A stretch of 64,000 nt of DNA from Myroides phaeus. GTDB lineage: Bacteria; Bacteroidota; Bacteroidia; Flavobacteriales; Flavobacteriaceae. The stretch spans positions 2,246,001-2,310,000 of the forward strand of contig NZ_CP047050.1 in the NCBI RefSeq assembly GCF_009799805.1, given 5' to 3'. The notes under the pieces were generated by a model. That model was not told the origin of the DNA, ran no database searches, and worked only from the letters and a program-made list of their open reading frames with translations. Below, piece by piece: positions 1-7,626 of the stretch (position 1 is its first letter; every line of letters starts with the position of its first letter). Both the position numbers and the translations under genes were made by a program.

Positions 1-715
1 CATTAAAAAAGGGTATACTAACGAGATTTTAAAGCAAATAGGAGAGTCTACTTTATCAAAGAAAAAAGACTATAAATACAGTGACTTAGGGTTTATTTCG
101 TTGAAAGAATTTATTGAAGCGAAGTATAATAGTACGTTAGACAAGGTAATTCAAGACGAGTTTTTCTTAAAAATGGGAATTACACACTTGACTTATTTAC
201 CATTGCAAAAGTTTGATATTGGAGTAATTCCACCAACGGAAGTTGACAATTACTACCGCTATACAACAGTACAAGGATACGTTCACGATATGGGAGCGGC
301 GATGCAAGGAGGAGTAGCAGGACACGCAGGATTGTTTGGTTCGGCGTTGGATGTGGCAAAGGTAATGCAGATGTACTTGAATGAAGGGGAATATGGAGGA
401 GAGCGTTTCTTTTCTAAATCGACATTCGACACATTTAACGACTGTGTTTATTGTGAAACTGGAAGTAGAAGAGGAATTGGTTTTGATAAACCGCAAGCAG
501 AAGGTAAACCAGGACCAACGTGTGGTTGTGTATCTATGACAAGTTTTGGACATACTGGGTTTACAGGAACAATGGCGTGGGCAGATCCAGAGAAAGATTT
601 AGTTTATATCTTCTTGGCCAACCGTACTTATCCGGATGCAACAATAAATAGGCTGTCTAAAGAAAACGTTAGAGAAAATATTCAGACTGTTATTTATGAG
701 TCAATCGTGAAATAG
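1..715 (+). CDS. Beta-lactamase-fold serine hydrolase, C-terminal part (5' end outside window)
   Basis: The frame is open from base 2 with no start inside the window, so only the last ~238 residues are present. Early on there is a YSDLGF motif, matching the second catalytic motif (Y-x-N/D) of class C beta-lactamase and PBP-like hydrolases. GHAGLFG and GHTGFTG follow near the C-terminus; HTG corresponds to the KTG motif. In Bacteroidota this type of domain is often fused behind a glycoside hydrolase family 3 domain in a ~970-residue exported protein, and the C-terminal part here looks like that form. The fusion cannot be confirmed because the N-terminus is missing. A stand-alone serine hydrolase is the alternative. 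Confidence 0.75.
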   Translation, partial: IKKGYTNEILKQIGESTLSKKKDYKYSDLGFISLKEFIEAKYNSTLDKVIQDEFFLKMGITHLTYLPLQKFDIGVIPPTEVDNYYRYTTVQGYVHDMGAAMQGGVAGHAGLFGSALDVAKVMQMYLNEGEYGGERFFSKSTFDTFNDCVYCETGSRRGIGFDKPQAEGKPGPTCGCVSMTSFGHTGFTGTMAWADPEKDLVYIFLANRTYPDATINRLSKENVRENIQTVIYESIVK

Positions 716-738
716 TAGTTTACAAGATTATAGAGAAA

Positions 739-768
739 AGAGGAGTTAGAGATAGCTCCTCTTTTTTT
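739..768 (+). terminator. Intrinsic terminator after the serine hydrolase gene
   Basis: AGAGGAG (739-745) pairs with CTCCTCT (756-762) and a run of T follows. It lies 24 bases after the stop codon. Confidence 0.85.
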
Positions 769-799
769 GTGGTCTTAAGGGATTGTGGTAGTGTTTGTG

Positions 800-1003
800 A
801 AATTTCCATATTTCAGAATATTTCTGATGCATTGGTAAATATGGGAATTATGATGTGAGAGTTGATTTGTGTTTATTTGGGTAGTTGGTCAATCGGTTAG
901 GTATTAAAAAAAGGAAGCAATATAAATTTCCATATTTCAGAATATTTCTGATGTAAAGGTAAATATGGGAATTATGATGCAAGAGTTGATTTGTGTTTAT
1001 TTG
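800..1003. repeat. Two direct copies of an 80-bp palindromic block, 124 bp apart
   Basis: Bases 800-879 recur at 924-1003 with few differences. Each copy holds the inverted repeat TCAGAATATTTCTGA nested in a wider one, TTTCCATATTT against AAATATGGGAA. The array lies between the terminator of the preceding gene and the promoter of the toxin-antitoxin-like pair, and I see no coding frame in it. It could be a pair of repeated hairpins or a set of operator-like sites. Confidence 0.75.
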
Positions 1004-1191
1004 ACAATTAGTCACAATACTATAGACTTTAATAGTAGTAGTAAAGAAAGCAGTATAAATAGGATAAGTACCCTGTGTGAAGTGGCTTAGTATAAGATTG
1101 TAAAGTCCTAATGCTTTGATTTGTGGTGTTTTGTGTAATAAGATAGTAGTATATTGTATTAAGTTAAATATCTTTAAAATAAACTTATAAG

Positions 1192-1221
1192 TTGATTGTA
1201 TAAAAATAATACCTATCTTTG
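1192..1221 (+). promoter_or_regulatory. Bacteroidota-type promoter of the toxin-antitoxin-like pair
   Basis: The -7 box TATCTTTG (1214-1221) matches TAnnTTTG exactly. A TTG at 1192-1194 sits 19 bases upstream, the usual -33 spacing. Transcription would start near 1228, so the GTG at 1239 would have almost no leader and the ATG at 1281 is the likelier start of the next gene. Confidence 0.65.
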
Positions 1222-1280
1222 CACCATACATTTATACAGTGCACTATTCAACAACAAGTATAAATGCCTATAGAAATATA

Positions 1281-1724
1281 ATGGAAACTTGGACTGACCA
1301 AGAAAAGATATTACAATTTTTAAAAGAGAATAGACAAGACATCAATCCTAAGAGTAATATTTATGCTATTGCAGATTCAATTGCAGAGGAAAGTTATCAA
1401 ATAGAAAGGAGTTTACTTGCTATAGTGAATTTAGAGCCTGTTTGTTTAGATAGGTTTTTTAGACAATTAGATAATCGTGAATTTCGTATTGTGCACTTGT
1501 CCTTAAGGAAAGGTAAAACACGTTATCTAAGACTCTATGCCGTTAGGATAGACTCATCAACATACGTAATAACAGGAGGAGCAGTTAAGTTGCCTTTGCA
1601 ACATCTAATGCAAGATAGAGAATATACAAGTATTGAACTGCATAAATTACAGCAGGTTAAATTGTTTTTAGAAGACAATGGTATATTTGATGAAGACTCT
1701 TTTTATGAATTTTTAAATATTTAA
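1281..1724 (+). CDS. Probable HigB/RelE-like toxin of a toxin-antitoxin pair
   Basis: 147 residues from ATG 1281; an in-frame GTG at 1239 would add 14 residues but lies almost on the predicted transcription start. The middle (FRIVHLSLRKGKTRYLRLYAV) and the following YVITGGAVKL segment resemble small RelE/HigB-like mRNA-interferase relatives found before XRE genes in Bacteroidota. Only 6 bases separate it from a helix-turn-helix gene, the toxin-first order of higBA modules. The C-terminal part is rich in charged and helical residues. The toxin assignment rests mainly on gene order and a loose sequence pattern. A non-toxic XRE partner is possible. Confidence 0.55.
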   Translation: METWTDQEKILQFLKENRQDINPKSNIYAIADSIAEESYQIERSLLAIVNLEPVCLDRFFRQLDNREFRIVHLSLRKGKTRYLRLYAVRIDSSTYVITGGAVKLPLQHLMQDREYTSIELHKLQQVKLFLEDNGIFDEDSFYEFLNI

Positions 1725-1730
1725 ACAAGC

Positions 1731-2072
1731 ATGACAAATAAAGAAAAGTTTTTAGCACTTGTCTCTCCTGATGAAGGAAATACTGCAGCGTGGATTACTG
1801 AGCGTCAAGCTAATCGTGAATTGCATCGAACATCTCAAAAGATAGCGTTATTGATTCTAAAGCGATTGTCAGATTTGAATTGGAAGCAAAAAGACTTGGC
1901 TGAACGAATGAATGTTAGTCCACAACAAGTTAGTAAATGGGTAAAAGGAAAAGAGAATTTCAGAATTGAAACATTGCTTCATTTAGGAGAAGTGTTAGGA
2001 ATAGCTTTGTTTCATATTCCACCTATAGCAGAGTCTAATGTTTCCTTGCTAAATGAAGGGGACAAAGAGTAG
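1731..2072 (+). CDS. XRE-family helix-turn-helix protein, probable HigA-like antitoxin
   Basis: 113 residues. The region from about residue 40 to 98 is a Cro/C1-type helix-turn-helix: LNWKQKDLAERMNVSPQQVS is the classic helix-turn-helix core, followed by KWVKGKENF. The ~40-residue N-terminal extension (AAWITERQANRELHRTSQ) resembles that of HigA-like antitoxins, which use it to bind the toxin. It starts 6 bases after the stop of the probable toxin gene, so the two are co-transcribed. The protein is expected to neutralise its partner and repress the shared promoter, perhaps at the palindromes upstream. Confidence 0.75.
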   Translation: MTNKEKFLALVSPDEGNTAAWITERQANRELHRTSQKIALLILKRLSDLNWKQKDLAERMNVSPQQVSKWVKGKENFRIETLLHLGEVLGIALFHIPPIAESNVSLLNEGDKE

Positions 2073-2102
2073 GTATTACATCTTTAATCAACGTATATAA
2101 AC

Positions 2103-2135
2103 AAAAAAGCATAACCGAAATGGTTATGCTTTTTC
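2103..2135. terminator. Bidirectional terminator between convergent genes
   Basis: AAAAAGCATAACC pairs perfectly with GGTTATGCTTTTT around the loop GAAAT. It has A and T runs on both sides and serves the plus-strand XRE gene and the minus-strand gene ending at 2146. Confidence 0.9.
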
Positions 2136-2145
2136 ATTTGTATTA

Positions 2146-3591
2146 TTATTTACAAGCCTTAATATATGCTTCAATAAGTTGTATTAACCCATCTTTAGAA
2201 ACAGTATCGTGGTCTTCATAGTTCAATGCGCTACAGTTCATATACTTATCAAAAAGTTTTTTAGCATCTTCAGGTTTTCTTGTACCGAAAGTAGCTTTAT
2301 CACCTAAGTAGATAGCATTCTTCTGTCCTTTGATAAACAAGTAATAATCGTTTGGAGTCTTAATATGGTGTAACACATAGTTACCATCCTTTTCAAAATC
2401 AACAAGTAAGAATTTATTTGAACCACCAAAAAGGTCTAACTCTCCATTCGAATTGTTAAGTCCACCATCACTTGAAGTACTTAAACCAAGGAAACGATCC
2501 TTTTGTACTCCAAATTCAACATTGTCCTTTGCTTTAAACGACATCTTTTTATTCCCTACTTTAATAGATACAGAGTTTCCATAACTTGTAAGGTCTGCAA
2601 TTCCTGAGTTCTTGCTTTTGTTTTGTACAGATTCGAACTCTATAGTAACCAAACCTTCGTGTTTAACTCCTTTTTTATCAATTACATACCCTTCAATATC
2701 ATAGATGTTTAATGAGTTTTGCTTGTTTTCCTCTACTTTTTGTTCGTGTTTTTCTTGTCTCTCTGCATATTTAGCATTTTTATAATCGCTAATCTGCTGC
2801 GTCATATCACCTAACTTATACCCATTAGCATAAAGTTTCGCAATAATCGCTTGGTTAGCTTTTGCAGGTTCTGCCTTATCCATAAAGTAGTTAAGGTCGT
2901 ATAAATCAATTGCTTTAAAATCAAACGTATTAATTTTTACACCGTTTCGAGCATTAGTTATCCTACCTTCATCATACTTAACTGTAGCAATCTCATTTCC
3001 TTTAATATCAAAGATTGTAGCCGTATGCTTCGTGTAAACTTGTGTTTCAGATAACGTTTTAATCGTACCAATTTTCTCATCACCACGTAGTACATTACCA
3101 GCAGCAGTGATTGTAATTTTATCTTCTTTAATAAGGTTTTGTTCCTCTGTTTTTTGCTGACGACGTGTATTGTCTATTTCTTTCCACTTATCAGATATTT
3201 CTGTGTTAGCAGTTTTGAATAGCGCTTCAACATTCTCTTTATTAAAACCAGTTTCAGGAATTAAGCCTTGTGTACTGTGAAAAACAGCATTAACAAAAGT
3301 CTTCTCTCTACTCAAAGAAACAGACTTATTCAAGTTTTCAAAATCGTGAATATTACCATTCTCACCAGTTAATTGTAACCAGAACTTGTCAGAATCAGCA
3401 TTATTTACGATTTCTGCCCAAAAATACATTTGCCCGTCTAAACTACTAATCTTGTAACGGAATTTCTCTCGTTCAATCTTTGCAACAGGAGTCTTGTTTA
3501 CATTTATCACATTTTTTTTAATGTTGATGTCTTGTGCTTGTGTTCCAATAGCTGCTAATGCGACTAATGATGTTGTTATGTACTTGTTCAT
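2146..3591 (-). CDS. Exported protein of unknown function (481 aa)
   Basis: The likely start is the ATG at 3591, which opens a signal peptide (MNKYITTSLVALAAIGTQAQ); an ATG at 3609 would add six residues and weaken it. The mature protein is mostly beta-strand and polar. It has a charged, probably helical stretch near residues 275-300 (YAERQEKHEQKVEENKQN). It then contains a segment beginning IYDIEGYVIDKKGVKHEGLV, which could be a small carbohydrate-binding or carboxypeptidase-regulatory-like fold. I do not recognise the family. It is monocistronic between a shared terminator and an A+T-rich upstream region. Confidence 0.7.
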   Translation of the reverse strand: MNKYITTSLVALAAIGTQAQDINIKKNVINVNKTPVAKIEREKFRYKISSLDGQMYFWAEIVNNADSDKFWLQLTGENGNIHDFENLNKSVSLSREKTFVNAVFHSTQGLIPETGFNKENVEALFKTANTEISDKWKEIDNTRRQQKTEEQNLIKEDKITITAAGNVLRGDEKIGTIKTLSETQVYTKHTATIFDIKGNEIATVKYDEGRITNARNGVKINTFDFKAIDLYDLNYFMDKAEPAKANQAIIAKLYANGYKLGDMTQQISDYKNAKYAERQEKHEQKVEENKQNSLNIYDIEGYVIDKKGVKHEGLVTIEFESVQNKSKNSGIADLTSYGNSVSIKVGNKKMSFKAKDNVEFGVQKDRFLGLSTSSDGGLNNSNGELDLFGGSNKFLLVDFEKDGNYVLHHIKTPNDYYLFIKGQKNAIYLGDKATFGTRKPEDAKKLFDKYMNCSALNYEDHDTVSKDGLIQLIEAYIKACK

Positions 3592-3609
3592 ATTATGAAT
3601 TTTTATCAA

Positions 3610-4117
3610 AAATAGAACTTTAATATTAGTGTAATAATTGTTTTTTTTACTGTAATTTTTGTTTGTTATTTATTTTGATTCTGTAATTTTTTAATAAATT
3701 TTTATTTACTCAATAATTTATTGACTTTTATTGTCGAAAGTTTATACACTTTTTAAGTTTTGCTAATTGTAAAAAAGTATCTTTTTCTTCAGATAGCCTC
3801 AAAAAAGGCTTTAATAGCGATGAATAGGGGTATTTGTCAGATAAAACGTTCAACGATATTTAGGATAAACCGGGGTATTGACAACTATTTAGTGTTAAAA
3901 AAAAGTATGTATTGTGTGAAATACCATCAGAATGATAAAGTCTGCCCATCACAGGCGTAGTGCGTTCTAAATTAGCGTGTAAGTTTAAATAAAATCGCTT
4001 ACTATAAAGAGTGATAATGTTAAATGTGAGCATAAAAATTAAAGTACTTCTATAATTCGGCATTCCTTTTGAATAATAGATTTATATTTAGAGTTCAAAA
4101 CCATGTTTTAAATATTT
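3610..4117. other. A+T-rich intergenic region, no convincing gene
   Basis: This stretch separates the divergent genes at 3591 and 4118 and should hold both promoters. TATATTTA at 4083-4090 resembles a -7 box for bshA. A 66-codon open frame at 3760-3960 shows no protein-like composition, signal peptide or start context. No repeat or strong hairpin is visible. Confidence 0.4.
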
Positions 4118-5245
4118 ATGAAAATAGCAATCGTATGCTATCCAACGTTTGGAGGTAGTGGAGTAGTCGCTACTGAATTAGGATTGGAGTTAGCAAAAAG
4201 AGATCACGAAGTGCACTTTATCACTTATAGTCAACCCGTTCGTTTGGCATTGCTAAATCCCAATATATATTACCACGAAGTAAACGTACCTGAATATCCT
4301 TTGTTTCACTATCAACCGTATGAACTTGCTTTGACAAGTAAATTGGTGGATATGGTTAAGTTGTTTAAAATAGACGTATTACACGTACATTACGCTATTC
4401 CTCACGCTTATGCTGGTTTTATGGCTAAGCAAATGTTGAAAGCTGAGGGAATCGACTTACCAATGATTACAACTTTACACGGTACAGACATTACGCTTGT
4501 GGGGAATCACCCGAATTACAAAACAGCGGTTAGCTTCAGTATCAATAATTCAGACTTTGTAACGTCTGTTTCTGAGTCGCTTAAGCAATCAACGCACTCG
4601 TTATTTGGCACAAAAAAGGAGATTCACGTTATTCCAAACTTCATTGAAGTGAAAGAGTTTGACCCTGGCGATACACCGTGTAAGCGTAGTGCTATGGCAA
4701 GTAAAGACGAGTTTATCATCACGCATATCAGTAACTTTAGAAAGGTAAAACGCATTGATGATGTTGTATCTATTTTTTACGGAATCCAAAAGGAAATACC
4801 AGCTAAGTTGATGTTGGTAGGTGATGGACCAGAAAAGGAAACAGCAGAACGTATGGCGTTGGAGTTAGGTATTTACGACAAGATCATCTTCTTTGGAAAT
4901 AGTAATGAGATTGAGTCAATCTTATCTTATTCTGATTTGTTCTTGTTGCCATCGGAAACGGAGAGTTTCGGGCTTGCAGCTTTGGAAGCAATGGCAATGG
5001 GTGTACCGGTTATTTCAAGTAATACAGGAGGACTACCAGAGGTTAACGAAGACGGAGTTTCAGGATACTTGAGTGATGTTAGAGATGTGGATAATATGGT
5101 GAAAAACGCGTTGAAGATATTGAAAGACAAGGATACGTTATGTAGTTTTAAAAAGAACGCACGTGAGGTAGCTAAGAAATTCAGCATTGATAAAGTGTTG
5201 CCACTATACGAAGAATTATACGAAAAGGCAGTTAATCGCCAATAG
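4118..5245 (+). CDS. bshA: N-acetyl-alpha-D-glucosaminyl L-malate synthase BshA
   Basis: 375 residues, the usual length. BshA transfers GlcNAc from UDP-GlcNAc to L-malate, the first step of bacillithiol synthesis, in the cytoplasm. The N-terminus MKIAIVCYPTFGGSGVVATE carries the glycine-rich acceptor/UDP loop of this GT4 family. HYAIPHAYAG and TTLHGTDITLVG are BshA signature stretches. The C-terminal Rossmann half has PNFIEVKEF, NFRKVKRIDD and the donor-binding motif ETESFGLAALEAMAMG (GT4 E-x7-E type). It is monocistronic with its own terminator. No bshB or bshC is in the window; in Bacteroidota they often lie elsewhere. Confidence 0.95.
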   Translation: MKIAIVCYPTFGGSGVVATELGLELAKRDHEVHFITYSQPVRLALLNPNIYYHEVNVPEYPLFHYQPYELALTSKLVDMVKLFKIDVLHVHYAIPHAYAGFMAKQMLKAEGIDLPMITTLHGTDITLVGNHPNYKTAVSFSINNSDFVTSVSESLKQSTHSLFGTKKEIHVIPNFIEVKEFDPGDTPCKRSAMASKDEFIITHISNFRKVKRIDDVVSIFYGIQKEIPAKLMLVGDGPEKETAERMALELGIYDKIIFFGNSNEIESILSYSDLFLLPSETESFGLAALEAMAMGVPVISSNTGGLPEVNEDGVSGYLSDVRDVDNMVKNALKILKDKDTLCSFKKNAREVAKKFSIDKVLPLYEELYEKAVNRQ

Positions 5246-5252
5246 ATATACC

Positions 5253-5286
5253 AAAAGGGATGCTCAGTAGAGTGTCCCTTTTTTTG
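5253..5286 (+). terminator. Terminator of bshA
   Basis: AAAGGGA (from 5254) pairs with TCCCTTT, with a second short stem of GCTC and GAGT inside, followed by T residues. It begins 8 bases after the bshA stop. Confidence 0.8.
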
Positions 5287-5289
5287 GGG

Positions 5290-5530
5290 AAATCTGGAAC
5301 GTGATGCGTGAAACGTGAAGAGTGAAACGTAAAACGTAAAAGGTGATGCGTGGAGTGTGAAACGCCTTTGTGGATATGGATTACGCAGGTTTGTTTATAA
5401 ATAAACAATATTGCGGGTGAATAGTAATTCACCCCTACAGCGGTGGTGGGTGATAACGTAGTAAACTTAAATGATGTATCCGTAGGGAGGACAACCACTG
5501 TGTTTACCTACAATTAATCAGGTGTATATA
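5290..5530. repeat. Degenerate GTGAAACGT repeats and a short hairpin element
   Basis: Between 5299 and 5365 the word GTGAAACGT or a near copy (GTGAAGAGT, GTAAAACGT, GTGATGCGT, GTGTGAAACGC) recurs about seven times. At 5415-5434 GGGTGAAT pairs with ATTCACCC around AGTA. I see no coding frame. The block looks like decayed intergenic repeat DNA of the kind common in flavobacterial genomes (inference). Confidence 0.55.
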
Positions 5531-5566
5531 AAGCGCGATACACTACCTCATTGCATCTTTTACTAC

Positions 5567-6658
5567 TTACAAACTAATCTTTTTACCATAAACAACATTG
5601 TTAATCTTAGCATAGCTAATTCTGCTCTCAACCCCGTGTTTTTCAGATAAGTAAACAGGGAAGAAGTTCAATGTTTTAGTATAAAACAATCCGTTTGTAG
5701 TATATCTGTGAATAGCAGGAAATGTTCTACCACCCACTTTTATATCTGTAACCCCTTCAAGAATAAGCCCCTCATTATCGTTAAACGCTTTTTTACGAGT
5801 GTACGTTTTAGCTGGAATAGACGTGTTATTGTCAAACACAAACAAGTTGTTGTCTAAGAAAACAGTTTGCTTTGTTACAACATCTGACTTTGAGTTTCTC
5901 AACTCAATAACAATCCCCTTTTTACCGTTGCTCTCCACTTCTTTAACCACCTTAAAATCGTTGATATAAGTATCCTTTCGCGTAGCCTTACCCGTTGTAG
6001 CATCATAGGCTATTGCGTTGTAAACCACTTGTAGTTCATCGCCAACTTTGTTCAACTGCTTATTAGACGTTTGTTTGTTGGTGCGAATACCCTCAGCGAG
6101 TTTAGTAAAGAAATCACCAAACAACTGCTTGATACTCGCATTGTCGTTATCCTCCTCAATAGCCCATTGATGAGGAACAGACAATTTTACGGATGCCGTA
6201 GGATTAGCCAAGTCGGTATAAGTACTCACCGCATTGTTTCCCAGCGATAAATCGTCAATGGTAGAAGACTGTATTACTTTAATCGTAGTCTTTTGTCCAA
6301 ACAACAATCCTTGTTGCGTATCCACATTTGTTTTAAACGAGTGCAACTTAGTAAAGTTGTCATTTAACTTCTCATACGTATTCTTGTCAAACGACTCATA
6401 ATAGTAAAGTTCCTTGCGCGTTAAGTCCTTCTCGAAGTTCTTTATACCAGTAAGGTTATACTTTTTAAAAGATTTTTTATCAATGATAGTATCCTTCTCA
6501 AATGTGCGCCAAAGCAAGTCCCCATTAGCATACTCCATATTGTCTAAATCCATTACTTCATAGGCAAAAAGAGGAGATTTCTTTAGGTCGTTTACGTTAT
6601 TTTGAGAGAATGTAGCTACTGTAATCAGTAAGCTTATAGTGTTGAAAACGAATTTCAT
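5567..6658 (-). CDS. Exported protein of unknown function (363 aa)
   Basis: The first 19 residues, ending in ATFSQ, form a signal peptide. The mature part alternates hydrophobic and polar residues as in beta-rich envelope proteins. It contains segments such as LFAYEVMDLDNMEYANGD and, near the end, GGRTFPAIHRYTTNG. No catalytic motif is visible and I do not recognise a family. It stands alone: the next upstream gene on this strand (6898-7365) is separated by its own terminator. The start is the ATG at 6658, since the frame continues no further upstream with a better start. Confidence 0.65.
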   Translation of the reverse strand: MKFVFNTISLLITVATFSQNNVNDLKKSPLFAYEVMDLDNMEYANGDLLWRTFEKDTIIDKKSFKKYNLTGIKNFEKDLTRKELYYYESFDKNTYEKLNDNFTKLHSFKTNVDTQQGLLFGQKTTIKVIQSSTIDDLSLGNNAVSTYTDLANPTASVKLSVPHQWAIEEDNDNASIKQLFGDFFTKLAEGIRTNKQTSNKQLNKVGDELQVVYNAIAYDATTGKATRKDTYINDFKVVKEVESNGKKGIVIELRNSKSDVVTKQTVFLDNNLFVFDNNTSIPAKTYTRKKAFNDNEGLILEGVTDIKVGGRTFPAIHRYTTNGLFYTKTLNFFPVYLSEKHGVESRISYAKINNVVYGKKISL

Positions 6659-6856
6659 ATTCTTTATTATCAGGTATTTTCTCTAAAATAGGTATTCTTT
6701 TTTGTTGTTGCAGTAAGACGTTGATGTTTTTGGATAAATTTAACACGATAACGTTATAAGAATCAAAGGAGAATAACATAATAAGTAAGAAAGAAGGACT
6801 ATTTGTTGCCTGGTCAGAGAACAAACTATTGGTACAAGCTCACTTAAGAGTAAAAA

Positions 6857-6883
6857 AAAAGCACCTCCTAAAGAAGTGCTTTT
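6857..6883 (-). terminator. Terminator of the 155-aa lipoprotein gene
   Basis: On the minus strand AAAAGCAC pairs with GTGCTTTT and is followed by a long T run (seen as A residues before 6861 on the plus strand). Confidence 0.8.
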
Positions 6884-6897
6884 GTATCATAAAACAA

Positions 6898-7365
6898 TTA
6901 CTCGTTTACTTTTTCGTATGTTCCTCTTAAAGAAGCACCACCCGAACAGAAGTAGTACAAGATATTGTTATCTGCTTCATCTTTCGCTTCAATAGCAAGA
7001 GATTTATCCGTAAACGTAAACTTTACTTTTTTACCTTCTAACTCCGCTAAGTACGTTTGGTCGCCAATTTTCTTAGCTACCGCATCAAGTGTACACGTTG
7101 GTTTTTTGATGTCCTCACGAGAGCGAACAGCAATTGTAATCTCGTCAGCAGCTGTAGAAGTAACCATCACTTTTACCCAATCATATCCTTCTTCGCGTTG
7201 TGTATATCCTTCAGAAACATAAGCCCCATCTACCATTAACACCTTTTCATCTACAACCACAGTTTCAGCTTGTTGTTGTGCCGCTTTTTTAGCAGAATCT
7301 TTACACCCCACCATTGTAGTGCTTATCATTGCCAAAGCACCAACTATCATTAACATTCTTTTCAT
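6898..7365 (-). CDS. Small lipoprotein of unknown function (155 aa)
   Basis: MKRMLMIVGALAMISTTMVGC is a lipoprotein signal peptide with the lipidated cysteine at residue 21, followed by a Lys/Ala/Gln-rich linker. The mature domain is about 110 residues. It has a pair of cysteines (PTCTLDA and YFCSGG) that could form a disulfide in the periplasm. Beta-strand-like segments such as KVKFTFTDKSLAIEA suggest a small barrel that may bind a ligand or act as an inhibitor, but this is a guess. No family recognised. Confidence 0.7.
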   Translation of the reverse strand: MKRMLMIVGALAMISTTMVGCKDSAKKAAQQQAETVVVDEKVLMVDGAYVSEGYTQREEGYDWVKVMVTSTAADEITIAVRSREDIKKPTCTLDAVAKKIGDQTYLAELEGKKVKFTFTDKSLAIEAKDEADNNILYYFCSGGASLRGTYEKVNE

Positions 7366-7592
7366 GCGTTTACTTTTTTATTTTGTCAAAAGTATTCCGT
7401 TTTCAGTCAATAGACAAGTTGGAATAAGAAAAAGTAAGTCTGTTTATGCAAAAGGGTTGGGAAATAATTACGTAGATCAAACGATTGGCAGTTGTACGCT
7501 ACACCTTAATGACTAACTTTATTCCTGTTTTTTCACTGTGAAATAACACTTATACCAATGTTAAATAACAGGAGAAAAGGGGAGTATTACTG

Positions 7593-7600
7593 TATTTTTG
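7593..7600 (+). promoter_or_regulatory. -7 box of the SulP transporter gene
   Basis: TATTTTTG matches TAnnTTTG and lies 26 bases before the ATG at 7627. No clear -33 TTTG is visible at the usual distance. Confidence 0.5.
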
Positions 7601-7626
7601 CAGTCTTTTTTAAACAATAGAACACT

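Noticed and set aside
848..1231. 127-codon minus-strand open frame in the palindromic region
   Set aside because: It spans the duplicated palindromes and the promoter of the next gene. Its composition is unlike neighbouring proteins and it has no start context.
3760..3960. 66-codon plus-strand open frame upstream of bshA
   Set aside because: It has no recognisable protein features or start context, lies in A+T-rich spacer, and its reverse frame is open too.
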